DNA of 6,619 nucleotides from UBA11524 sp964542315 (GCA_964542315.1 CAZIUA010000109.1:1-6619), one strand, 5' to 3'; numbered from the stretch's first letter, positions 1 through 6,173 are shown. The notes: generated by a model not told the origin, from the letters alone. Translations and numbers: made by a program.

Positions 1-2
1 AC

Positions 3-389
3 CTCAACCCCATCATCGAGTTCGTGGAGAACATCTTCTCCGTCATCTCCCGCTCCGGCGTGCAGACGCTGGTGTTCCTGGCCGCGCTCCAGTCCATCAG
101 CCCCAGCATGTATGAGGTCGCCAAGATCGAGGGCGCCACGAGCTACGAGACCTTCTGGAAGGTCACGATCCCCTCCATCCTGCACATTGTGGTCTTCGTG
201 GTCATCTACACCATCGTGGACGTGTTCCTCACCAGCCAGATTGCTGAGGAGGTCTACGCCTTCGGCTTCCAGCAGAGCGGAAAGATCGGTATCGGCTCCG
301 CGCTGTCGGTGGTGTACATCATCAACGTGCTGCTGGTGCTGGGCATCGTGCTGCTGTTCACAAGAAAGGTGGTGTCCAACAATGGCTGA
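3..389 (+). CDS. Carbohydrate ABC transporter permease, MalF/UgpA type (5'-truncated)
   Basis: This is the C-terminal 128 residues of an inner-membrane permease; the start lies upstream of the window. The reading frame is open from base 3. About 35 residues into the visible part is the cytoplasmic EAA loop that docks on the ATPase subunit (YEVAKIEGATSYETFWKVTI followed by P), with its conserved Gly and Pro. Two hydrophobic stretches follow, roughly IVVFVVIYTIVDVFL and ALSVVYIINVLLVLGIVLLF, matching the last membrane helices of the MalF-type (first) permease of CUT1 sugar transporters. The stop codon overlaps the next gene by 8 bases (382-389), which implies translational coupling and one heteromeric channel. 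The substrate cannot be read from this fragment; the downstream GH30 gene suggests oligosaccharides. The binding protein and the true N-terminus are outside the window. Confidence 0.93.
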   Translation, partial: LNPIIEFVENIFSVISRSGVQTLVFLAALQSISPSMYEVAKIEGATSYETFWKVTIPSILHIVVFVVIYTIVDVFLTSQIAEEVYAFGFQQSGKIGIGSALSVVYIINVLLVLGIVLLFTRKVVSNNG

Positions 390-1461
390 TAAGGAGCTTT
401 TCATCCCGACGCGCGACACCGTTGCGACGCCGCCTCCCCAGCGCAAAAAGCCCAAGCCGAAGCTGACCGCGGAGCAGAACATCTACCTGGCCAAGCGGCA
501 GGTAGGCAGCTTCTTCTTCAACCTGATCACGCTGGTGCTGATCCTCGGCCTGTGCTTCGTCATCCTCTATCCCTTCCTGAAGCTGGTGCCGACGGTCTTC
601 AGCGTCCTGGAGGATCTGGGCAACCCCAATGTCATCTGGGTGCCGGAAGAGTGGTCGACCCTGTCCTTCACCGCGGCGATGCGCATGACCATGCCCGAGG
701 GCATCATGACGATGGTCAAGTCCATCGGCTTTGCGCTGATGCTGATGGCCATCCAGGTCTTCGTGTCCGCCATGACCGGCTACACCATGGCTCGCGTGAA
801 GTACAAGTGGTTCGGTTCGCTGATCTTCGTGATGGTCATCCTGGTCTTCCTGACCCCCCGCCAGTCCCTGCTGCTGGCACAATACATCTACTTCTCCAAC
901 TTCGACGCAGTGGGCATCATGAATGCGCTGCATAACCTGATCCCCGCCCTGCCGGAGAAGATCAACCTCATCGGCAACCCCGCCGCGCTCTACATCATGG
1001 CGGCGCTGGGCAATGGTGTCAACCAGAGCCTGATGATCCTCATCTTCTCCCAGTTCTTCAAGAACATCCCCAAGGAGCTGGAGGAGGCGGCCCTGATCGA
1101 CGGCTGCGGCTTCTACCGCACCTACTTCCGCATCATGGTGCCTAACGCCATCCCCGCCATCGTCATCGTCGCCATCCTGTCCTTCGTGTGGAACTACGGC
1201 GACACCTACTACACCCGCTATTTCGACCCCGAAGGCGCGCACCTGGCCAGCGAACTGGCCACGACCTTCATCGACGCGAACAAGCAGACCCTGCTGACCC
1301 GCGTGCAGACCTGGTACGGCGTGCCTGTCACCACGGACATGACCTTCGACGCGCTCAAGCAGGCCGGTGTGCTGGTCTTCCTGGGGCCGCTGGTCGTGCT
1401 CTACCTCTTTGCACAGCGCTGGCTGGTGGAGAACCTCGAGAACTCCGGCCTGGTCGGCTAA
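382..1461 (+). CDS. Carbohydrate ABC transporter permease, MalG type
   Basis: This 359-residue inner-membrane permease is the second subunit of a CUT1-type sugar importer. The ATG at 382 overlaps the previous stop by 8 bases; the frame stays open upstream, but only as a shadow of the first permease. The first ~40 residues are hydrophilic and rich in Pro and Lys (PPPQRKKPKPK), so cytoplasmic. A first membrane helix lies at about 44-66, followed by a ~50-residue outside loop and a core of about five more helices. The EAA loop is clear: E235-A236-A237, G241 and P254 (ELEEAALIDG...RIMVP). Between the last two helices is a long outside segment of about 50 residues. MalG-type proteins are usually nearer 280 residues, so both the N-terminal tail and the outer loops look enlarged. 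The family call is firm; the transported sugar is not known. Confidence 0.95.
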   Translation: MADKELFIPTRDTVATPPPQRKKPKPKLTAEQNIYLAKRQVGSFFFNLITLVLILGLCFVILYPFLKLVPTVFSVLEDLGNPNVIWVPEEWSTLSFTAAMRMTMPEGIMTMVKSIGFALMLMAIQVFVSAMTGYTMARVKYKWFGSLIFVMVILVFLTPRQSLLLAQYIYFSNFDAVGIMNALHNLIPALPEKINLIGNPAALYIMAALGNGVNQSLMILIFSQFFKNIPKELEEAALIDGCGFYRTYFRIMVPNAIPAIVIVAILSFVWNYGDTYYTRYFDPEGAHLASELATTFIDANKQTLLTRVQTWYGVPVTTDMTFDALKQAGVLVFLGPLVVLYLFAQRWLVENLENSGLVG

Positions 1462-1499
1462 ACGTCGGAGACCCCATCAAAACGAACGGGACGGGCAGC

Positions 1500-1521
1500 G
1501 CGCAGGGAACACGCCTTGCGC
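1500..1521 (+). other. Hairpin in the permease-GH30 spacer, no U tract
   Basis: Bases 1500-1507 pair with 1514-1521 (eight pairs, one of them G-U) around a 6-base loop. What follows is C-rich rather than T-rich, so this does not look like an intrinsic terminator. The GH30 gene is therefore probably co-transcribed with the permeases, and the hairpin may act as an mRNA stability or processing element. The role is inferred only. Confidence 0.45.
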
Positions 1522-1525
1522 CTCC

Positions 1526-1538
1526 CCTCCCCTGGAGG
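1526..1538 (+). promoter_or_regulatory. GH30 ribosome-binding site within a potential masking hairpin
   Basis: GGAGG at 1534-1538 lies 8 bases before the ATG at 1547 and decides that start. The preceding CCTCC at 1526-1530 is its exact complement with a 3-base loop, so the site can fold shut. A second CCTCC copy sits at 1521-1525. The pairing is seen directly; any control of translation is inference. Confidence 0.55.
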
Positions 1539-1546
1539 ATTGCAAC

Positions 1547-2983
1547 ATGATCCAGTTCATCGCCATTCTGATGGTGCTGATGCTCCTGGCCACCGTGCCC
1601 GCCTATGCCGCGGAAACGCTGACCATCGACGAGAGCGTCACCCACCAAACCCTTGAGTCCTTCGGCACCAGCGGCGCCTGGTGGAGCCAGTACGTCGGCA
1701 CCTGGGACGACAAGTATCTGAACACTATGCGCACCAACCGTGAGCGCATCGCCACACTGCTCTACAACCCCACCTACGGCATCGGCCTGACGAACTACCG
1801 CTACAACCTGGGTGCAGGCTCTGCGGACAGCGGCAACGGCGACTACAGCGATGTGAACCGCCGCGCGCAGTCCTTCGAGGTCGCCCCGGGCGAATACGAC
1901 TGGACGAAGGACGAAGGCGCGCAGTGGTTCCTGCAGGAAGTGACGCGCCTGGGCTGCGAGGAGGTCGTGCTCTTCTTCAACAGCCCGCTGGAGCGCCTGA
2001 CCAAGAACGGCTGGGCGCACCTCACCCCCAACGGCGAAAAGTCCAACATCGATCCGGCGAATTACGCCGAATGGGCCGTGTATGCCTGCGATGTGGCGGA
2101 GCACTTCATCGAGCAGGGCGTGCCGGTCAAGTTCATTTCCCCCATCAACGAGCCCCAGTGGGACTGGACGGGCGGCCAGGAAGGCTGCCACTATGAGCCG
2201 AACGAGATCGCCGGCGTGTACATCGCCTTCCTGCAGGAGATGCAGAAGCGTCCCGCGCTGGCCGGTGTGGAGCTCTCCGGCCCGGAAAGCGGCGAATGGG
2301 GCGGCAAGACCATCCAGTATGTCAGCGCACTGCTGGGTAACGCCACGCTGAGCGAGCATTTCAAGGCCATCGACTGCCACTCCTACTGGTCCAACACCCA
2401 GTCCAAGGTCAGCTTCAAGAACTGGATGGACGTGCAGTATCCCGACGTGAAGATCCGCATGAGCGAATGGTGCGAGATGGTCAACGGCACTGACCTGACC
2501 ATGGACAGCGCCATCCACCTGGCACAGTGCGTGCAGGAGGATCTGACCGTGCTGGATGCGGTCAGCTGGTGCACCTGGGTGGGCGTGTCCCCCGGAGGCT
2601 ACCGTGACGGCCTGATCCACGCCACGCAGAACGGCTCCGGCGAGATCTCCATCGTGCCGCTCAAGCGCCTCTGGGCGTACGGCAACTACACCCGCTTCAT
2701 CCGTCCCGGCTTCGTCCGCGTGGATGTAACCGGCGCGAAGGATGCCTTCCCCGTAGCCTTCACCGGCGAAAAAGACGGCAAGCGTCAGCTGGTCATCGTG
2801 CTGATCAACGAGCAGCTCAATGCCCAGTCCATCACGCTGGAAGGCGATTTCTCCGCCTACAGCACGATGAAGATCCACGAGACGTCCACCTACCGCGACC
2901 TGGCGCAGACCTACTCCGGCGCGGTCAAGACGGATATCTCCCTCCCCCTGCAGAGCGTCATCACCATCGTGATGAGCGAATAA
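1547..2983 (+). CDS. Secreted glycoside hydrolase, GH30-like (O-glycosyl hydrolase)
   Basis: This 478-residue exported enzyme of the GH-A clan is predicted to hydrolyse beta-linked polysaccharide outside the cell. Residues 1-21 form a Sec signal peptide with a hydrophobic core ending AYA (probable cleavage after Ala21), although the usual basic N-terminus is missing. The body is a (beta/alpha)8 barrel to about residue 370, then a beta-sandwich-like C-terminal domain as in GH30. Visible landmarks are FGTSGAWW (39-46), YRYNLGAG (84-91), acid/base Glu202 in SPINEPQWDW, HSYW (278-281) and probable nucleophile Glu307 in RMSEWCEM. The two Glu are 105 residues apart, as expected for strands 4 and 7. 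The start was chosen from GGAGG at 1534. It sits 85 bases after the permease gene with no promoter or terminator between them, so it is probably co-expressed with the transporter. The SGAWW signature resembles endo-beta-1,6-galactanase-like GH30 members, but the substrate is uncertain. Confidence 0.85.
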   Translation: MIQFIAILMVLMLLATVPAYAAETLTIDESVTHQTLESFGTSGAWWSQYVGTWDDKYLNTMRTNRERIATLLYNPTYGIGLTNYRYNLGAGSADSGNGDYSDVNRRAQSFEVAPGEYDWTKDEGAQWFLQEVTRLGCEEVVLFFNSPLERLTKNGWAHLTPNGEKSNIDPANYAEWAVYACDVAEHFIEQGVPVKFISPINEPQWDWTGGQEGCHYEPNEIAGVYIAFLQEMQKRPALAGVELSGPESGEWGGKTIQYVSALLGNATLSEHFKAIDCHSYWSNTQSKVSFKNWMDVQYPDVKIRMSEWCEMVNGTDLTMDSAIHLAQCVQEDLTVLDAVSWCTWVGVSPGGYRDGLIHATQNGSGEISIVPLKRLWAYGNYTRFIRPGFVRVDVTGAKDAFPVAFTGEKDGKRQLVIVLINEQLNAQSITLEGDFSAYSTMKIHETSTYRDLAQTYSGAVKTDISLPLQSVITIVMSE

Positions 2984-2994
2984 GGCGATCCCCC

Positions 2995-3028
2995 AAGGCG
3001 CTGTCCACCCCCGGACGGCGCCTTTTTT
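2995..3028 (+). terminator. Intrinsic terminator ending the transporter-GH30 operon
   Basis: Arms 2995-3006 and 3013-3024 form a 12-pair stem with one G-U pair and a 6-base C-rich loop. Six Ts run from 3023 to 3028. It begins 11 bases after the GH30 stop. Confidence 0.9.
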
Positions 3029-3048
3029 CGCGCTCCGCCTTTTTGAGG

Positions 3049-3077
3049 TTGACGCATCCCCCTTTCTCGTGTATCAT
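3049..3077 (+). promoter_or_regulatory. SigA/sigma70-type promoter of the capA-like gene
   Basis: TTGACG at 3049-3054 and TATCAT at 3072-3077 are separated by 17 bases. The site lies just after the upstream terminator, and transcription should begin near 3084, giving a leader of about 60 bases. That leader holds a small CCCG/CGGG hairpin (3093-3104). Confidence 0.75.
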
Positions 3078-3143
3078 GAAAGACGCGCATCTCCCGTTTT
3101 CGGGCGCATCGTGACACATCCTGATCAGAAAGGACGCATTCGC

Positions 3144-4199
3144 ATGAAACGTATCGCGGCACTTTTGCTCGCACTGGCGCTCCTCCTGCCCATGACCGCA
3201 CTGGCGGAGACGCAGATCATCACCATCACCGCCACGGGCGATGTCACCCTCGGCACCAATAAGCGCGTCAGCATCCAGGACTATTCCTTCCACCGCTATA
3301 TCGAGCAGTATGGCTATTCCTACCCCTTTGCAGGCGTCACTCAGCTGACCGCCAATGACGATATCACCCTCGTCAACCTGGAATGCGTGCTCTACACCCC
3401 CAAGGCCCTCAGCGACAGCCGTCTGGTCTTCAATGGCCCGCAGGAATACGCGCGCATCCTCACCGAGGGCAGCGTCGAGGTCGCGAACCTGGCCAACAAC
3501 CACACCGACGACTACGAACGGGCCGGTTACCAGTCCACGATGGAGGCGCTCCAGGCGGAAGGCATCCTCTATTGCGGCGAGACCGAGTTCAGCCGTGATG
3601 TCTGCTGGATCGACTTCCCCAATGATATCCGCATCGGCTTCATCGGCCTGGTGCCGCGCTATTATTCCCAGAACCAGAACAAGGTGATCGCCGATTTCCA
3701 GAAGCTGAAGGATGCCGGCTGCGACGTGATCATCGCGTCCATCCATGCCGGCCAGGAGGGTTCCCCCACGCACACCGCCATGACGGATCGCTACCGCAGG
3801 ATCGCCATGGATCTCGGCGCACATATCGTCGTCGGCAACCATCCCCATGTGCCTCAGGGCCTGTGGGTGGAAAAGGGCGTGACGACGCTGCATTCCCTGG
3901 GCAATTTCTCCTTTGGCGGCAATACCGGCGTGGATGAGACCCTCTACTGCCTAGACAGCCTGCTGGCGCAGATCGACCTGCACTTCGAGGATGGGCAGTA
4001 CATCGGCCATCAGGTGACGCTGTGGCCCATCCATATCAGCGGCACCAGTCCGGAGAACAACTACCAGCCCATCCTGGTGGATGGCGAAGCCGCGCAGGCC
4101 GTGATGCAGCGCGTCCAGAAGGATACCAATTTCACCCTGAATCCCTATGTGGACGGCCAGGGTGCCGTGCAGGATTTCGTGCCCTGGACGGGCAAATAA
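3144..4199 (+). CDS. CapA-family protein (poly-gamma-glutamate synthesis/PGA_cap type), secreted
   Basis: This 351-residue exported protein has the PGA_cap fold related to calcineurin-like metallophosphoesterases. Residues 1-21 are a textbook signal peptide (MKR, leucine/alanine core, cleavage after ALA at 21), with no retained anchor or lipobox. The family motifs appear in order: GDVTLG with Asp33, NLE (78-80), LANNH (Asn118-Asn119-His120), HAGQE (His201-Glu205), NHPHVPQG (His233, His235) and SLGNFSF (Asn254). These are the metal-binding and core positions expected of the family. The start is fixed by AGAAAGGA at 3127-3134 and by the signal peptide beginning there. The gene has its own promoter and terminator. 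In Bacillus, CapA works with CapB and CapC in polyglutamate export, but no capB or capC is present here, so a polyglutamate role is not implied. Many lone homologues have no known substrate. Confidence 0.88.
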   Translation: MKRIAALLLALALLLPMTALAETQIITITATGDVTLGTNKRVSIQDYSFHRYIEQYGYSYPFAGVTQLTANDDITLVNLECVLYTPKALSDSRLVFNGPQEYARILTEGSVEVANLANNHTDDYERAGYQSTMEALQAEGILYCGETEFSRDVCWIDFPNDIRIGFIGLVPRYYSQNQNKVIADFQKLKDAGCDVIIASIHAGQEGSPTHTAMTDRYRRIAMDLGAHIVVGNHPHVPQGLWVEKGVTTLHSLGNFSFGGNTGVDETLYCLDSLLAQIDLHFEDGQYIGHQVTLWPIHISGTSPENNYQPILVDGEAAQAVMQRVQKDTNFTLNPYVDGQGAVQDFVPWTGK

Positions 4200-4206
4200 G
4201 CCCCCT

Positions 4207-4243
4207 GATCCGGTTTTCCCGCCGCGGAAAGCCGGATCTTTTT
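4207..4243 (+). terminator. Intrinsic terminator after the capA-like gene
   Basis: Arms 4207-4219 and 4226-4238 form a 13-pair stem with one G-U pair and a 6-base loop. Five Ts follow at 4239-4243. It lies 8 bases after the stop codon and separates this gene from the next unit. Confidence 0.88.
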
Positions 4244-4270
4244 GCCGCCCCTCCGCCAACGAAGCAGGCA

Positions 4271-4300
4271 TTGCGCAATTCCCGCTTTGTATGCTATAAT
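4271..4300 (+). promoter_or_regulatory. Extended -10 promoter of the phosphodiester glycosidase gene
   Basis: TTGCGC at 4271-4276 is a partial -35. TATAAT at 4295-4300 is a perfect -10, with an 18-base spacer and a TGC extension (4292-4294) just before it. The predicted leader (about 4307-4347) contains a 5-pair hairpin, CCCCG at 4313-4317 with CGGGG at 4323-4327. Confidence 0.78.
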
Positions 4301-4347
4301 GGGGAGGTATCACCCCGCACAACGGGGACGAAAGGATCGAACATGCC

Positions 4348-5310
4348 ATGCTGAAGAGGCTTTTCTGTTTGCTGGCCGCCGCGCTGATGCTGGCCGGTTC
4401 CGCCCTGGCGGAAAGCGCACTGGTGGAGCCCGGCGCCTTCCCCGTGCTGAATGAGGGCGGCTTCCTCGACGTGGGGGAATTCGCCTATGCCGATGCGGAC
4501 ACGGGCGTCTGGCGCTATGTGGATCAGGATCTGAAGGTCGAGATCTTCCGCCGCACGGGCAAAAATGAGAAGGACAAGAACCTGACCTGGTATGAGGCCG
4601 AGGTCTGGAGCCGCAACGACGAGATCTGGCGCATCTTCACCAATGAGGAAGGCAAGCACATGTCCTCCGCCGCGTGGCCGTATATCGTCGCGCAGAAGAA
4701 CCAGCTCGTCCTGGGCATCAGCACCGATTACGCATCCACCCGCTATCCCAAAAAGGACAGCTCGGTGGGCATCATCATCCGCGATGGCCGCGTCTTCTCC
4801 GACAAGACGCTCAAGTCCACCAGCATGAAGTGGCCGCCGGTGGATGTGCTGGCGCTGTACCCCGATGGGCGCATGGAGGTCTATGACTCGGACGAAAAGA
4901 CCGCCGAGGAGTACCTCGCCATGGGCGTGCAGACGACCCTCGCCTTCGGGCCGTATCTCATCCGCGACGGCGTCCTCAACGAGAAGGACATCAGCACCAT
5001 GAATCTGGGCAATAACCCGCGTGCCGCCATCGGCATGGTGGAGCCCGGCCACACCTTCGCCATGATGCTCGAAGGCCGCCACAAGGGCAGCGTCGGCGCT
5101 TATCTTGACTTTCTCGCCGAGCGCATGCTTGAAAAGGGCTGCACACTCGCCATCAACCTCGATGGCGGCGAGACCGCCTGCATGGTCTTCATGGGCGAGC
5201 AGATCAGCATCACCGGCGGCGCGAAGAACAAGAACCTCTATGCACGCCGCACCACTGAGCTGCTCGGCATCGGCGTCAGCGCGCTCGTCCCCGAATATGA
5301 CGGCAAGTAA
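4348..5310 (+). CDS. Phosphodiester glycosidase family protein (NAGPA domain), secreted
   Basis: This 320-residue exported protein has a C-terminal NAGPA domain, the family of the mammalian enzyme that uncovers mannose-6-phosphate by removing GlcNAc from a phosphodiester. Bacterial members are thought to cleave sugar phosphodiesters. Residues 1-21 are a signal peptide (MLKR, hydrophobic core, SALA then Glu22). The domain runs from about residue 85 to the end. It carries NNPRAAIGM (from 222), a GAYLDFLAERM helix and the signature NLDGGETACMV with Asp272, where many relatives read NLDGGGS. An earlier ATG at 4343 is out of frame and stops after three codons. ATG 4348 follows AAAGGA at 4331-4336 and opens a good signal peptide, so it was chosen. 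The gene has its own promoter. No strong terminator follows before the infC promoter, so some read-through into the translation operon is possible. The physiological substrate is unknown. Confidence 0.88.
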   Translation: MLKRLFCLLAAALMLAGSALAESALVEPGAFPVLNEGGFLDVGEFAYADADTGVWRYVDQDLKVEIFRRTGKNEKDKNLTWYEAEVWSRNDEIWRIFTNEEGKHMSSAAWPYIVAQKNQLVLGISTDYASTRYPKKDSSVGIIIRDGRVFSDKTLKSTSMKWPPVDVLALYPDGRMEVYDSDEKTAEEYLAMGVQTTLAFGPYLIRDGVLNEKDISTMNLGNNPRAAIGMVEPGHTFAMMLEGRHKGSVGAYLDFLAERMLEKGCTLAINLDGGETACMVFMGEQISITGGAKNKNLYARRTTELLGIGVSALVPEYDGK

Positions 5311-5349
5311 ACCCAAAATACTTTTCCCAAAGAAATTTGCTTTCCCCTA

Positions 5350-5378
5350 TTGACACTTCGACCACCCCGTGGTATAAT
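5350..5378 (+). promoter_or_regulatory. Consensus SigA promoter of the infC-rpmI-rplT operon
   Basis: TTGACA at 5350-5355 and TATAAT at 5373-5378 are both perfect, with a 17-base spacer and an extended -10 TG at 5370-5371. The A/T-richer stretch just upstream (5313-5349) could serve as an UP element. Such strength fits a translation-machinery operon. Transcription should begin near 5385. Confidence 0.92.
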
Positions 5379-5384
5379 GCTCAT

Positions 5385-5585
5385 GTTTGAAGCAGAGGCT
5401 TGCCCGTCTCTCACCTCGCGTGGCTCACGCTGCCGGGTAACATGGCATTTCCTTTCCACACCGGATGGGAGATACTGCGCATGTACAGCGACGGGTCTGC
5501 GGATCCGCCGCTTTTTTGTGCCTGATCCCCCCCTGCTTGAAGCAACTTGGAACCAGGAGCATCTGCTCCCCAAATATGGAGGTGT
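5385..5585 (+). promoter_or_regulatory. infC operon leader, candidate ribosomal protein L20 attenuator
   Basis: This is about 200 bases of untranslated leader between the consensus promoter and infC. It holds a nested hairpin (GCGTG 5418-5422 with CACGC 5426-5430, closed by GCCCG 5402-5406 with CGGGT 5434-5438). A premature terminator follows at 5487-5517, and a small GGAGC/GCTCC hairpin (5556-5560 with 5565-5569) lies before the ribosome-binding site. Bases 5402-5408 can instead pair with 5490-5496, the 5' arm of the terminator, so the two folds exclude each other. In Bacillus subtilis the same operon is controlled by L20 through transcription attenuation in the leader (the Rfam L20 leader family). 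Position and layout match; I could not test similarity to that family's covariance model. Confidence 0.6.
5487..5517 (+). terminator. Premature intrinsic terminator in the infC leader
   Basis: Arms 5487-5497 and 5502-5512 form an 11-position stem with one A-C mismatch, one G-U pair and a 4-base TGCG loop. A run of six Ts follows (5512-5517). It lies about 100 bases after the predicted transcription start and about 70 bases before infC, so it cannot be a terminator for the upstream gene alone: the operon promoter sits in front of it. It is probably conditional. Confidence 0.75.
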
Positions 5586-5591
5586 ATGGAC

Positions 5592-6173
5592 ATCGCTACC
5601 GATCTGATGATCAACGAAGAGATCCGCGACAGAGAGGTTCGCCTGATCGACGAGAACGGCGAGCAGCTCGGCGTCATGCCTACGCATAAGGCACTGGAGC
5701 TGGCGGAAGAACGCGGCCTGGACCTGGCAAAGATCCAGCCCATGGCAAAGCCCCCGGTGTGCAAGCTGCTGGACTATGACAAGTACCGCTATGAGCAGTC
5801 TAAGCGGGAGCGCGATAACCGGAAAAATCAGCGAGTCGTGTCCATCAAGGAAGTCCAGCTGTCTGCCACGATCGAGGAGAATGACGTCCTCACGAAGGCG
5901 AAGATGGCGCAGAAGTTCCTTGCGGACGGCGATAAGGTCAAGGTCTCCATCCGCTTCCGCGGCCGTCAAATCACCCATAGCGAGATCGGCCTGAAGGTCA
6001 TGCAGAACTTCGCCGAGCGCTGTGCGGAGGTCTCCAATGTGGAGCGCCGCCCTGCCATGGATGGCCGGCATATGATCATGATCCTTGCGCCTAAGGCTGC
6101 CAAGGCTTCCTTCGCGGAGAAGAAGGCCGCGCGTGAGGCCCGCGACGCCAAGGAGAAGACTACCCAGGAGTAA
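5592..6173 (+). CDS. infC: Translation initiation factor IF-3, probable AUC start
   Basis: IF-3 binds the 30S subunit, keeps 50S off and checks the initiator tRNA and start codon. Reading from 5592 gives 193 residues: an N-domain (INEEIRDREVRLIDENGEQL, then a lysine-rich linker through KPPVCKLLDYDKYRYEQ), a C-domain (NQRVVSIKEVQLSATIEEND to MIMILAPK), and an Ala/Lys/Glu-rich tail of about 25 residues. Start choice: GGAGG at 5578-5582 is 9 bases before ATC 5592 but only 3 before the in-frame ATG 5586. Beginning at ATC gives MATDLMINEEIR, which lines up residue for residue with the Bacillus start MSKDFIINEQIR, itself from a non-AUG codon. If ATG 5586 is used the protein gains two residues; a TTG at 5547 is less likely. 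It is first in the operon, before L35 and L20. Identity is certain, the exact start less so. Confidence 0.95.
   Translation: MATDLMINEEIRDREVRLIDENGEQLGVMPTHKALELAEERGLDLAKIQPMAKPPVCKLLDYDKYRYEQSKRERDNRKNQRVVSIKEVQLSATIEENDVLTKAKMAQKFLADGDKVKVSIRFRGRQITHSEIGLKVMQNFAERCAEVSNVERRPAMDGRHMIMILAPKAAKASFAEKKAAREARDAKEKTTQE

Noticed and set aside
112..381. Upstream extension of the MalG-type permease frame
   Set aside because: The extra 90 codons are Ser/Arg/Trp/Cys-rich and are the shadow of the first permease; the ATG at 382 with an 8-base overlap is the natural start.
1355..2878. 507-residue open frame on the minus strand opposite the GH30 gene
   Set aside because: It covers a gene with clear signal peptide, catalytic motifs and ribosome-binding site. 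Long antisense frames are common in G+C-rich coding DNA, and its translation is low-complexity His/Asp/Val/Ala-rich with no recognisable domain.
2961..3893. 310-residue minus-strand open frame across the terminator, promoter and capA-like gene
   Set aside because: It runs through a strong intrinsic terminator and a promoter of the + strand and shadows a recognised family; no domain is visible.
4294..5316. 340-residue minus-strand open frame opposite the phosphodiester glycosidase
   Set aside because: It is an antisense shadow of a well-supported gene, with typical mirror composition and no ribosome-binding context worth noting.
5311..5349. Possible terminator after the phosphodiester glycosidase gene
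   Set aside because: Only a weak A/T pairing (GAAA with TTTC) can be drawn; there is no G+C-rich stem followed by a T run. It was left as a possible UP element of the infC promoter.
5499..5508. Perfect palindrome GCGGATCCGC as a protein-binding site
   Set aside because: It lies inside the leader terminator stem-loop, which explains the symmetry better.
5350..5607. 85-codon open frame in the infC leader (possible leader peptide)
   Set aside because: Its TTG start lies inside the -35 element, upstream of the predicted transcription start, and the internal ATGs (5379, 5384) are at or before the transcript start with no Shine-Dalgarno site. The region is better explained as structured untranslated RNA.
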